33,324 nucleotides of DNA from Gammaproteobacteria bacterium (GCA_030834065.1 JAURFX010000005.1:1-33324); one strand, 5' to 3'. Counted from the first letter of the stretch, positions 24,598-33,317 are shown. Program-made: numbers and translations. The notes: generated by a model not told the origin, from the sequence alone.

Positions 24598-25215
24598 TTG
24601 AAAGAAAAAAGTAACGTGAACTTAGATCTTAAAATTTTTTCCTCATCAGAGTTTCTTTTGAGCGCTTCTAAAATAGAAGAAATGCCGAAGGACAAAGGCG
24701 TAGAAATTGCTTTTGTAGGTCGATCTAATTCTGGAAAGTCTTCATCTATTAACGCTATTCTTAGCAGAAAATCCCTTGCAAGGACCAGTAAGACTCCTGG
24801 GAGAACTCAGCTCATTAATGTTATTAGATTGACAGAGCATTTGAGATTAATTGATTTACCAGGCTATGGGTTTGCAAAGGTTAAGGAGAGTATAAGGGTC
24901 GGCTGGGAAAGAATGCTTACTGATTATTTTATAAAAAGACAGAGCTTAAAACTTATTCTTATAACTGTAGACATTAGGAGAGGGATACAAGAGCTAGATC
25001 AAGTCATGATATCGCTGGCAGAGGAGAATGGGCTAAAGGTTTATATTGTATTTACTAAGATAGATAAAGTAAGTCGAAATGATAGAGATAAATGCAGATA
25101 TCAGTCCTTATCGCTTTATCCTCAGCATTCAATCTTTTTTACTTCGAGCATAAAGAATATTGGTTTTGATGAGGTTAAAAAATCCATAGTTACTGATTTA
25201 AGTTTAATGGGCTAG
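24598..25215 (+). CDS. engB: Ribosome biogenesis GTP-binding protein EngB (YihA/YsxC)
   Basis: Essential small GTPase in large ribosomal subunit assembly, about 200 aa. G motifs are GRSNSGKSS (41-49), TPGRTQ (G2), DLPGYG (G3) and TKIDK (G4). The start is uncertain: TTG at 24598 or GTG at 24616 (NLDLKIFSSSEF). The second aligns better with the E. coli N-terminus and has the A-rich AAAGAAAAAAG before it. No ATG is available in frame. The last 12 bases overlap the end of convergent polA. The neighbours cytochrome c4 and dsbA are divergent, 90 bases away. Confidence 0.94.
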   Translation: MKEKSNVNLDLKIFSSSEFLLSASKIEEMPKDKGVEIAFVGRSNSGKSSSINAILSRKSLARTSKTPGRTQLINVIRLTEHLRLIDLPGYGFAKVKESIRVGWERMLTDYFIKRQSLKLILITVDIRRGIQELDQVMISLAEENGLKVYIVFTKIDKVSRNDRDKCRYQSLSLYPQHSIFFTSSIKNIGFDEVKKSIVTDLSLMG

Positions 25216-27882
25216 GCCCCAGTTTTTTTCAATACCCACATCAACAACTAGAGGGACAATTAGACTGGCAACTTGTTCCATAATTTTTTTAATTTTTTCA
25301 GCTTCTTGCTCTGCTGTGTCACGAGACGACTCAAAAATCAACTCATCGTGAACTTGCATGATCATTTTTGTATGATTTTCATTTTCATAAAGATTATGAA
25401 GTTCTATCATTGCAAGCTTAATAATATCAGCAGCACTTCCCTGCATCGGGGCATTAATCGCAGCGCGCTCAGCATATTGTCTTAAGTTGTAATTTTTGGC
25501 ATCAATATTTTCTATAAATATTTTTCTTCTAAACATGGTTTCTATGTATTTATTTTTTCGAGCATATTCTTTCGTTTCCTCTAAGAAATTTTTAACATTC
25601 GGAAATTGTTTAAAGTAATGTTCTATATAATCTTTTGCTTCATTTTGAAATATACCTAATTGCTTAGATAGGCCGTACGGAGACATTCCATAAATAATTC
25701 CAAAATTGATTGCTTTTGCACTTCTTCTCTCCTCGGGTCCAACATCTTTTGGTTTAAGACTAAATATTTGGCAAGCAGTCATCGTGTGAATATCTAAACC
25801 GCTATTGAAGGCTCTTACTAAATTTTTATCTTGAGATAAATGGGCAAGAATCCTTAGCTCTATTTGTGAATAGTCTGCAGCAATTATCATAGAGTTTTCT
25901 TCTGCGATAAAAGCTTCTCTAATTTTTCTTCCCTCATTAGTTCTGATAGGAATATTTTGAAGATTAGGATTCGATGAAGAAAGTCTCCCGGTGACTACAT
26001 TAGCTTGGTGATAGGATGTATGAATACGATTAGTGGCTGAATTTATTTCTAATGGAAGCTTATCGGCATAAGTAGATATAAGTTTTGATATAGTCCTGTG
26101 TTCTAGGATTTTTTTTGGAAGTTCGTAGCTGACTGCTAAATCTTGTAATACTGATTCTGACGTTGAGGCCTGTCCTCCCGGAGTCTTACCTAGGATGGGA
26201 AGTTCCAACACTTCAAATAAAATTCTTTGGAGTTGCTTTGGAGAGGATAAATTAAATTCTTCTCCAACTTCAGTAAATACCTCATCCTCAATTTTTTTAA
26301 TTATTTTTTTTAGTTCTTGGCTTTGCTGACTAAGTTTTTTTTCATCAAGCAATACGCCCGTGCTTTCAATTCTTTGTAAGATCTTGATTAAAGGCTCATC
26401 TATCTCATAGTAGATTTTTTCAAGATTCTTATCTTGGCTAATTTTTTTTGAGAGTGTTTTATGTAATAAGTAGGTTATATGTGCATCTTCAGCAGCATAT
26501 TGAGTTGCCCTCTCTACTTCGACCTCATTAAAACATATCTGCTTTGCCCCTTTACCAGCAACTTCTTCATAGGTGACTGGATTAATACCTAAATATTTCA
26601 AGGATACCGAGCTTAAGTCATGCTTATTCATCGACGGGTCTAATAAGAATGACTCAATCATGGTGTCAAATAATTTGCCCTGAAACTTTAAGCCATATCT
26701 CTCTAATATATGCATATCATACTTTATATGATGACCTATTTTGGTAATCTGCTCGTTCTCAATGATTCCTTTAAGCAAATTCAGTGCGGTATTAAAATCT
26801 ATTTGTTTTTGGTCTGATTTATGTGCCAACGGAACATAATAAGCATGATTTTCATCTGAGCAAATTGAAAAACCTACTAGCTCCGCATCTTTATAATTCA
26901 GGCTTGTAGTTTCAGTATCAATAGCAAAAATTTTCGTCTTTTTAATATTATCAATTACTTTAATTAATCCTTCTTTATCATTAATCATTTGATAGTCATG
27001 ATTAAATTGCTTGGCAGGTGTTTTTAAATTATTAGTAAATCTTTTTTTAATATGATTAAGTTCATAATCATCAAGAATAGGTAAAAGCTTATCGATATCT
27101 GGAGGCTGCCGAAGAAAGTCTTGAATCTTATGAGTAAGATCGACTTTGGTATCAATGGTTACAAGCTGTTTAAAAAGAGGTAAATCAGATAAAGCATTTT
27201 TAATTTTATCTACAATACTTTTCTTGCCTTCAATCCCGTCAAGATTTGTTATAAGGTTTTCTAGCGTTACAAATTCCTCTAATAATTTTTGAGCAGTTTT
27301 TGGACCCACTCCTTGCACGCCTGGAATATTATCTGATTGGTCTCCAATCAGGGCCAGATAGTCAATAATCTGGTTGGGTTTAACGCCGAACTTCTCCAAT
27401 ACACCTTTTTCATCAAGTAAATTCTGCGTATTACTGTTTATGATCCTGATATCTTTAGTTACGAGTTGAGCCATATCTTTATCTGAAGTCGATATCAGAA
27501 CATCAAGATCTAAGCCCTCAGCTTTTTTAGCAATAGTACCAATGACATCATCAGCTTCAACGCTAGGGATAATGAGTGTTGAAAAATTTAGAGCATTGAT
27601 TATATTTTTCAAAGGCTCAATCTGTTCTCTTAAATCTTCAGGCATTTTTGATCTATGCGCTTTATATTCTTGATAGAGTTCATTTCTAAAAGATCCACCA
27701 GGCGCATCAAATACAACAACGAAATATTCAGGATCATAATCATCGATTAGCTTAAAAAGCATGTTAATCACACCAGTAATTGCTCCTGTTGGTACACCCG
27801 ATGTTGTCGATAAGTCAGGCAGGGCATGATAGGCGCGATAAAGATAACCAGAGCCGTCTACAAGTATCAATTTTTCTTTCAT
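25204..27882 (-). CDS. polA: DNA polymerase I
   Basis: Repair and Okazaki-fragment polymerase, 892 aa, with all three domains. The 5'-nuclease is N-terminal (VDGSGYLYRAYH at 8-19, EADDVIGT, TSDKDMAQ, IGDQSDNIPGVQGVGPKTA). The 3'-5' proofreading domain keeps Asp322 and Glu324 (AIDTETTSL). Polymerase motifs are A DYSQIELRILAHLS, B RRSAKAINFGIIYG and C QVHDELIFE. The 3' end overlaps engB by 12 bases. The ATG overlaps the stop of the lptM-like gene (ATGA), so polA sits at the end of the arginine transcription unit. Confidence 0.97.
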   Translation of the reverse strand: MKEKLILVDGSGYLYRAYHALPDLSTTSGVPTGAITGVINMLFKLIDDYDPEYFVVVFDAPGGSFRNELYQEYKAHRSKMPEDLREQIEPLKNIINALNFSTLIIPSVEADDVIGTIAKKAEGLDLDVLISTSDKDMAQLVTKDIRIINSNTQNLLDEKGVLEKFGVKPNQIIDYLALIGDQSDNIPGVQGVGPKTAQKLLEEFVTLENLITNLDGIEGKKSIVDKIKNALSDLPLFKQLVTIDTKVDLTHKIQDFLRQPPDIDKLLPILDDYELNHIKKRFTNNLKTPAKQFNHDYQMINDKEGLIKVIDNIKKTKIFAIDTETTSLNYKDAELVGFSICSDENHAYYVPLAHKSDQKQIDFNTALNLLKGIIENEQITKIGHHIKYDMHILERYGLKFQGKLFDTMIESFLLDPSMNKHDLSSVSLKYLGINPVTYEEVAGKGAKQICFNEVEVERATQYAAEDAHITYLLHKTLSKKISQDKNLEKIYYEIDEPLIKILQRIESTGVLLDEKKLSQQSQELKKIIKKIEDEVFTEVGEEFNLSSPKQLQRILFEVLELPILGKTPGGQASTSESVLQDLAVSYELPKKILEHRTISKLISTYADKLPLEINSATNRIHTSYHQANVVTGRLSSSNPNLQNIPIRTNEGRKIREAFIAEENSMIIAADYSQIELRILAHLSQDKNLVRAFNSGLDIHTMTACQIFSLKPKDVGPEERRSAKAINFGIIYGMSPYGLSKQLGIFQNEAKDYIEHYFKQFPNVKNFLEETKEYARKNKYIETMFRRKIFIENIDAKNYNLRQYAERAAINAPMQGSAADIIKLAMIELHNLYENENHTKMIMQVHDELIFESSRDTAEQEAEKIKKIMEQVASLIVPLVVDVGIEKNWGLAH

Positions 27883-28022
27883 TGAGAATTTTCTAAAGCT
27901 TTATAAGACAAAGCCTCAGAGACAGTATTTTCAGAATTCTCTGGAATGTATAATTCGCCTGTTTGACCACATCCCCATAAAAAAAATAAGAGTAGGACTG
28001 CATTCAAAGTAATTTTTTTCAT
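27879..28022 (-). CDS. lptM: LptM-like (YifL) small lipoprotein
   Basis: A 47-aa protein. It has a signal peptide MKKITLNAVLLLFFLWGC with a Leu-Trp-Gly-Cys lipobox (Cys18). Immediately after follows CGQTGELYIPE, matching the LptM/YifL core CGLKGPLYFP. The rest is a short polar tail. In E. coli LptM is an outer-membrane lipoprotein that binds LptD/LptE and helps its disulphide maturation. The ATG overlaps the argH stop (ATGA) and the TGA overlaps the polA ATG (ATGA), so all three are coupled. The overlapping frames on both sides and the lipobox argue for a real gene. The family is typically longer at the C-terminus. Confidence 0.82.
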   Translation of the reverse strand: MKKITLNAVLLLFFLWGCGQTGELYIPENSENTVSEALSYKALENSQ

Positions 28023-29200
28023 TTATAAAGCTTAGCAATTGCCTGATACGCCTCTCTAAAACTTATTCCCTCATCTTGAACCATTCTGAAAGCTTTTTCT
28101 GTTGCATAGAGGCGATCATCTAAGGTTATATTTTCAGGAATAAATACAACGTTTTCAAGTGAGAAGGCAACAGCTTGAATTGTCTCTATTGTAATATCGA
28201 TACATCTAAATAAAGGTGCTTTTATTCTCTGTAAGTCTCTATGATAGCCAGAGGTTAATTTACTTGTAATTAAGAAAATTTCTTGGATTGTAGCAATCGG
28301 GATGGAAGAAGCGGATCTTGCAAGCTCAAAAATATCAGGATTCTTTTTCTGAGGCATAATTGATGAACCCGTAGTTATCTCATCCTTTAATTTAACAAAA
28401 CCGAATTCTTGAGAATTAAATAGAATAATATCAGAGCATAGCTTACTTAGATCGCATAAGATTAAGCTACATTCAAATGCCATAGATGCCTCAAGCTTTC
28501 CTCGGCTTACTTGTACTGAGGTAACAGGATGCTGGGTTTTACTAAAATGAAGTAATTTGGTAGTCAGTTCTCTGTCAATGTTAAGCCCAGGGGTCCCATA
28601 ACCTGCTGCCGAACCTAATGGATTAAGCGAGCAATTTTCTCTAAGCTGAGCAACTCTATGCTTATTTTGATTGAGTTCAGATATAAAGCCTTGTGCCCAT
28701 AATTGTACTGAGCTTGGCATGGCGTGCTGTAAATGGGTGTAGCCCGGAATTGCAATTTGGCCAAAATTTGCATTTAAATAATTTAGCGATTTAATCAGAT
28801 CATCTATCGCCTTAGAAATCTGATTACAAACATCCATAAGATATAGTCTTAAGGCGCATAGCAATTGATCATTTCGAGATCTTCCAAGATGAATTTTTCC
28901 ACCTAACTGATCAAGCTTCTTAGTCAGTGCATTTTCAATAGCTGAATGACAATCCTCATCTTGAGCTGAAATATTCCATTGCCCTTGTTGAAATAATATG
29001 GCTAATTCATTTAACGCATTTACAATTTGATCAAGTTCACCATCTTTAAGGTATCCTTGAGAGTGAAGCATTTTTGCATGCGCATCACTACCTTTTAAAT
29101 CATAAGGAATTAATCTTTTATCCAGTTGGCTGTCTTCAGCTGAAGTGTAGTTCAAAATTAAATGATTAAGCTCAATACCTTTATCCCAAAGCTTGGTCAT
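28019..29200 (-). CDS. argH: Argininosuccinate lyase
   Basis: Last step of arginine synthesis, splitting argininosuccinate into arginine and fumarate. The 393-aa protein belongs to the aspartase/fumarase superfamily. HLGRSRNDQ, GYTHLQHAMP and the signature GSSIMPQKKNPD are visible, the last carrying the catalytic Ser loop. It is shorter than E. coli ArgH (457 aa), lacking much of the C-terminal region and having a different N-terminus (MTKLWDKGIELNHL... then YDLKGSDAHAKML). That N-terminus resembles Bacteroidetes ArgH, from memory of that family. It follows argB by 2 bases and overlaps the lptM start. Confidence 0.92.
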   Translation of the reverse strand: MTKLWDKGIELNHLILNYTSAEDSQLDKRLIPYDLKGSDAHAKMLHSQGYLKDGELDQIVNALNELAILFQQGQWNISAQDEDCHSAIENALTKKLDQLGGKIHLGRSRNDQLLCALRLYLMDVCNQISKAIDDLIKSLNYLNANFGQIAIPGYTHLQHAMPSSVQLWAQGFISELNQNKHRVAQLRENCSLNPLGSAAGYGTPGLNIDRELTTKLLHFSKTQHPVTSVQVSRGKLEASMAFECSLILCDLSKLCSDIILFNSQEFGFVKLKDEITTGSSIMPQKKNPDIFELARSASSIPIATIQEIFLITSKLTSGYHRDLQRIKAPLFRCIDITIETIQAVAFSLENVVFIPENITLDDRLYATEKAFRMVQDEGISFREAYQAIAKLYK

Positions 29201-29202
29201 AT

Positions 29203-30129
29203 TTACGCCTTTTGTTCTTCTTTAGTGAGAGACTCGATATCTTTTACTACTAAAGTTCCTGTGCCTTCATTAGTAAAAATTTCTAATAAGATACTATCAG
29301 GTAATTCATGTGAAATGATATGTACACGGTTAACACCCGCCTTGATTGCACTCTCGATTGCAGCTACTTTTGGAAGCATTCCATCCATTAATTTTCCTGT
29401 CACCTTCATTTGGTTTAATTGTTCAAGGTCAATATAAGAAATGAGCGAAGAGGGATCTTTAACGTCTTCAAGTATTCCAGGAGCTCCTGTAGCTAGGATC
29501 AATTTTTCTGCTCCTAGTTGTGATGCAATTGCGGCTGCTACCGTATCAGCATTAATATTTAAAAGAGTCCCATGCTCGTCTGAGGATAGTGGAGATATAA
29601 TTGGAACTAAATCGCTATCTAATTGTTTATTGATTACTGATACATCCACAGAATCAATGTCACCAACAAATCCAAAATCTATCGATTCTGCACCCTTTTT
29701 AACCAAAGGTCTTTTGTGCGCCTTAATTAAGCCACAATCAACGCCGCTTATGCCAACCGCATGGATACCTAGATCACGACAACAAGCTAAAATTTGAGTA
29801 TTAATTTGTCCATTGAGTACCATAATCGAAACTGCAAGTGAGTCGGCATCCGTTACCCTTCTGCCATCAACTATTTTTGTTGAGAGGCCCAGGGCCTTTT
29901 CTAGTGCTGTTGATTGAGGTCCGCCCCCATGAATGACCACAGTTTTAATCCCTAAATTTTGCAGTATTCCAATTTGCTCCATAAATCTTAGAGTACTCTC
30001 TTTATTAGTAAAAACCTCGCCCCCTGCTTTAATTACAAAGGTCTTTTTTTTGTAAAGCTTGATATAAGGTACCGCATGCTTTAGCGCACTAATCATTGTC
30101 ATTCTCTCTTTGGCAACATTCATCATCAT
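29203..30129 (-). CDS. argB: N-acylglutamate kinase (N-acetyl- or N-succinylglutamate 5-kinase)
   Basis: Amino acid kinase phosphorylating N-acylglutamate in arginine synthesis, about 308 aa. Motifs are VIKAGGEVF (Lys34), HGGGPQST (67-74), VDGRRVTDADS and NINADTVAAAIA, plus DGMLPK (Lys254). The frame continues to 30174, inside argF', but the start is almost certainly one of three consecutive ATGs at 30129, 30126 and 30123. The first overlaps the argF' stop (TAATG) and GGAG lies 4 to 10 bases upstream. The partner transcarbamylase looks succinyl-specific, so the real substrate may be N-succinylglutamate. It is not fused to an acetyltransferase domain as in Xanthomonas. Confidence 0.9.
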   Translation of the reverse strand: MMMNVAKERMTMISALKHAVPYIKLYKKKTFVIKAGGEVFTNKESTLRFMEQIGILQNLGIKTVVIHGGGPQSTALEKALGLSTKIVDGRRVTDADSLAVSIMVLNGQINTQILACCRDLGIHAVGISGVDCGLIKAHKRPLVKKGAESIDFGFVGDIDSVDVSVINKQLDSDLVPIISPLSSDEHGTLLNINADTVAAAIASQLGAEKLILATGAPGILEDVKDPSSLISYIDLEQLNQMKVTGKLMDGMLPKVAAIESAIKAGVNRVHIISHELPDSILLEIFTNEGTGTLVVKDIESLTKEEQKA

Positions 30130-31130
30130 TAAACTCCTAATAACATGTGATAGAGGACCGCCATTTGTGCCCATAATCTATTATTTGCTTGCTTTAATAC
30201 AATGCTCCTCTCACTATCAATTACGCTATCTGATACCACAACATTTCTTCTTACAGGAAGGCAATGCATAAATTTGCAAGTTGAATTTGTATCAAACCAA
30301 TCATCATTGACGCACCAATTTTTATATTTAGCTCTAATTTCTCCTTCTTCGCTATTTCTTCCGTAATAAATAGGCGATACCCATGATTTTGCATAAATAA
30401 TATCAGCGCCATTCATACAAGATTTTTGATCATGACTAATACTTAATTTACCGCCATTTTGATTGGCAAGATCTTTTGCAGCTCGCATAATTGCATCAGG
30501 AAGTATGTATTCCTCAGGACATAATAGAGTGACATCCATACCTCTTTTTGTTGCCATTTTAAGAGTAGATGCAGGGACAGCAAGAGGAAGAGCTTTAGGA
30601 TGATAAGCCCAGCTTAGGATAAATTTACCCTCCTTTTTTGGTATAGTTAATTCATCTAAAGTTTTCCAATCAGCAAGGCTTTGGCAGGGATGCTGGATAG
30701 CGCTTTCCATATTGATTAGAGGCTTATCGATTAATTTATAAATTTTATTAAAAAACTTATCATCAAGATCATCAGCAAGGCTCTCTTGCTTGGCGAATGC
30801 TCTAACACCAAGAATATCGGCATAGGATGCAATGACTGGCAGTGCCTCCCTAATATGCTCTGCCTTATTGCCATCCATTACAGCTCCATCTTCGAGCTCA
30901 AGATTATGTATTGCCATGTCCGGGCTCACCATGAAGCTATTCCCCCCAAGTCTGGCCATACCCGACTGAAATGAGGTCATCGTTCTTAGCGAGGGACTTA
31001 GAAAGAGCAGAGCTAAAATTTTCCCTTTTAATGCATCAGGCTCTGGGTGTTTTTGTAATCTTTGTGCGAGCATCAATAACTGATCTATTAATTTAGGATC
31101 GAGATCAGCAATATCATTAAGAAACTTCAT
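30129..31130 (-). CDS. argF': N-acylornithine carbamoyltransferase, probably N-succinylornithine type (ArgF')
   Basis: Transcarbamylase of 333 aa. Carbamoyl phosphate motifs are SLRT (47-50), HPCQ (147-150) and HCLP (289-292). The rest follows the N-acylornithine branch, not ornithine carbamoyltransferase: VMDGNKAEH, INMESAIQHP, SWAYHPKALPLAVP, YAKSW. At the residue that sets acyl specificity (Glu92 in Xanthomonas acetyl enzyme, Pro90 in Bacteroides succinyl enzyme) this protein has Ala90. Mutating Glu92 to Ala, Ser, Pro or Val is reported to switch the Xanthomonas enzyme to succinylornithine. The carboxylated Lys302 of the acetyl enzyme is Val298 here (Ile in Bacteroides). A GAGG Shine-Dalgarno lies inside argD, with a 14-base overlap. 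Confidence 0.9.
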   Translation of the reverse strand: MKFLNDIADLDPKLIDQLLMLAQRLQKHPEPDALKGKILALLFLSPSLRTMTSFQSGMARLGGNSFMVSPDMAIHNLELEDGAVMDGNKAEHIREALPVIASYADILGVRAFAKQESLADDLDDKFFNKIYKLIDKPLINMESAIQHPCQSLADWKTLDELTIPKKEGKFILSWAYHPKALPLAVPASTLKMATKRGMDVTLLCPEEYILPDAIMRAAKDLANQNGGKLSISHDQKSCMNGADIIYAKSWVSPIYYGRNSEEGEIRAKYKNWCVNDDWFDTNSTCKFMHCLPVRRNVVVSDSVIDSERSIVLKQANNRLWAQMAVLYHMLLGV

Positions 31131-32256
31131 GACATACCTCTTTTAGAGTTTCGATAAATATCTCAACTTCCTCAACTGAAAGTGTTAGAGGTGGAAGAAG
31201 TCTTATAGTGTTTTTAAAAGAGCTGCTACCTACAAGAATATTTTTATCAAGCAATCTTGCTTTGATCTCGCCTGCGAAATCTGAAACAAGGCCAATGAGT
31301 AAACCTTTTCCTTGTACTTGTGTAATAGGGGGAACCAAACATCCTTTCATTAGCAATGCTGAAACTCGCGAAATATTTTCAAGAAAAGACTTATCTTGAA
31401 TTTTAGAGGTTACAAAACTAACGGCAGCTGAAGCAAGTGGTCCGCCTCCGAATGTTGAGCCCAAATCTCCTGGGCCCAAGGCCGATGCAATTTCCTTTGA
31501 TACAAGAACAGCCCCCACAGGGATACCGCCCCCCAAACCTTTTGCAAGGGTAATCATGTCAGGCTTTATATTATAAAGGTTGCTACAAAAAACCTCTCCA
31601 CAACGAGCCATGCCACACTGCACCTCATCGGCAATCAGCAATACTTTATGATCTTTGCACTTTTGCTCGAGTGCGCTGATATAACTTTGATCAAATGCAT
31701 AGGCGCCTCCAATACCTTGAACCGGCTCAATAATAACTGCAGCCACATCATTATCAATCTTATTTAGGCCCTCCACAGAGTCTCTTTCTATAAATTCGAC
31801 ATTCATGGGCTTATTGGGGAAGCCATACCATTTCTCATTTCCCCAGGTCACTGCTGCGGCAGCGGCAGTTCGGCCATGAAACGCATGCTTAAGACTGACC
31901 ACTTTTTTTCGGTCACTACTCATCTTAAGTGCAATTTTTAGAGCATTTTCATTAGCTTCTGCGCCGCTATTAACAAAAAAAACTTTATCAACGCTGTCCG
32001 GAGCTAAGCTTATAAGTTTTGTAGAGGCTTCTTCCCGAATTGGAAGATTTACAGCATTCGATTGAAAAATAAGATCTTTAAGCTGCTTTGATAAGAAATC
32101 ACTAAACTGCTCATTGCCATAGCCTAGCGAAGTGACTGCATGTCCTCCATACATATCTAAAATTTTTCGACCATCTTCGGAATAAATATAGGATCCGCTT
32201 GCATGGCTAGGTATAAAATTTAAAAAGGGATAAACCTCATTTAATTGCTTTAACAT
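31117..32256 (-). CDS. argD: Acylornithine aminotransferase
   Basis: PLP enzyme making N-acylornithine from the semialdehyde, 379 aa from the ATG at 32256. This start is 2 bases after the argC stop; the longer frame begins with a TTG inside argC. Landmarks are NSGAEAN (96-102), FHGRTAAA, DEVQCGMARCG (Asp210) and Lys239 in TLAKGLGGGIPVGAV. The fold-type I class III aminotransferase assignment is firm. The stretch DMYGGHAVTSLGYG and the C-terminal TIRLLPPLTLSVEE read like Bacteroidetes ArgD. Acetyl versus succinyl preference cannot be told from this sequence. Confidence 0.94.
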   Translation of the reverse strand: MLKQLNEVYPFLNFIPSHASGSYIYSEDGRKILDMYGGHAVTSLGYGNEQFSDFLSKQLKDLIFQSNAVNLPIREEASTKLISLAPDSVDKVFFVNSGAEANENALKIALKMSSDRKKVVSLKHAFHGRTAAAAAVTWGNEKWYGFPNKPMNVEFIERDSVEGLNKIDNDVAAVIIEPVQGIGGAYAFDQSYISALEQKCKDHKVLLIADEVQCGMARCGEVFCSNLYNIKPDMITLAKGLGGGIPVGAVLVSKEIASALGPGDLGSTFGGGPLASAAVSFVTSKIQDKSFLENISRVSALLMKGCLVPPITQVQGKGLLIGLVSDFAGEIKARLLDKNILVGSSSFKNTIRLLPPLTLSVEEVEIFIETLKEVCHEVS

Positions 32257-32258
32257 TT

Positions 32259-33317
32259 TCACCAACCTGTAGAAGCCGACAAGAGACCGGTTGACTCATT
32301 AAATTTGTTTAATTTATTAGCCCACTGAATGGACCCACCTGCGGCACCTTTAATTAAGTTATCGATCACACAATTAACAATAATCGTTCCTCTTTGTTGT
32401 TCAATAAAAATTTCAGCATAATTTGTACCGGCTACATCTTTAATCTTTGGGGGAATATTAAGTATTTTTACAAAGTAGCTGTCCTTATAAAAATCTGAGA
32501 ATAATTTTTTTATGCTCATAGTATCTATTTTATTCTTTGGTCGGTAGGAGATGCTTGAATGTATTCCTCTTACAAAGGGTCCCGAATGCGGTAAAAAGTC
32601 TAATTGAATTTCTCGATTAAATGAATGCTTTACTAAATCTTCTATTTCAAATTGATGTCTATGATTAAGAGCGGAGTAAGCATAAAAATTTTCATTTCTA
32701 AATGGATGATGCGTGTTATTTTTTGGTGCAGCCCCTGAGCCACTGCTTCCAGTTACAGAATGTACAAGAAAATAATCTTCATGATCATTTAGCAAGAGCA
32801 GAGGAACCATGGCTAACAGTATGGAAGTAGAAAAGCAGCCAGGATGAGCGATCCGAGATGTAAAATCTTTTGTTATCTCTGGGATGCCACAAGTAAAACT
32901 CTGGTGTATTTCATGAGCAAGAGGCTTGATCCCATAGAGCGTTTCATAGGTTGCTAAGTTACTAAATCTAAAATCTGCAGAGGTATCAACAATCTTGAGA
33001 TCAATGTCATGATTGTTAGCTAATGAAATAATTTCTTCAAGGATATTGGCAGTGCTTCCATGGGGTGCTGCAGACAAAATAGTCACTTTAGATTCATTTG
33101 CTATAGCCTGTTTTAGTGAACTAAAATTTAAAAACTTTTGGTCTTTAGTTAATTTATGCTTTAAATGAGTGAAATGATCTGCAATGGTTTCACCTGCAAA
33201 ACTATTAGACATTACTCCCTTGAGAGAAAAATGAGGATGGTCGAGTGTTAATCTTATAAGTTCTCCTGATACATAACCTGTGCCACCTACGATATAAATT
33301 GAAATATTCTCTTCCAT
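32259..33317 (-). CDS. argC: N-acyl-gamma-glutamyl-phosphate reductase
   Basis: NADPH-dependent reductase forming N-acylglutamate semialdehyde, 352 aa. The N-terminal IVGGTGYVSGELIRL is the Rossmann fold. The catalytic Cys161 is in AHPGCFSTS (usually NPGCF/Y, so His replaces Asn). GSSGSGAAPK follows, then NHRHQFEIE with the catalytic His (about 219-221) and PHSGPFVRGI. A TAG codon lies directly before the ATG in frame, so the ATG at 33317 is the earliest possible start. It may be the stop of an upstream gene outside the window. It is the first visible gene of the arg cluster. Confidence 0.94.
   Translation of the reverse strand: MEENISIYIVGGTGYVSGELIRLTLDHPHFSLKGVMSNSFAGETIADHFTHLKHKLTKDQKFLNFSSLKQAIANESKVTILSAAPHGSTANILEEIISLANNHDIDLKIVDTSADFRFSNLATYETLYGIKPLAHEIHQSFTCGIPEITKDFTSRIAHPGCFSTSILLAMVPLLLLNDHEDYFLVHSVTGSSGSGAAPKNNTHHPFRNENFYAYSALNHRHQFEIEDLVKHSFNREIQLDFLPHSGPFVRGIHSSISYRPKNKIDTMSIKKLFSDFYKDSYFVKILNIPPKIKDVAGTNYAEIFIEQQRGTIIVNCVIDNLIKGAAGGSIQWANKLNKFNESTGLLSASTGW

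Noticed and set aside
30130-30174. Longer N-terminus of ArgB starting at 30174
   Set aside because: It would lie entirely inside the end of argF'. Three consecutive ATGs at 30129-30123 have a GGAG Shine-Dalgarno and give the expected start region.
30129-31130. Ornithine carbamoyltransferase (ArgF/ArgI)
   Set aside because: The protein lacks the ornithine-binding loop SMG motif and instead follows N-acylornithine transcarbamylases through VMDGNKAEH, INMESAIQHP and the YHPKALPLAVP segment.
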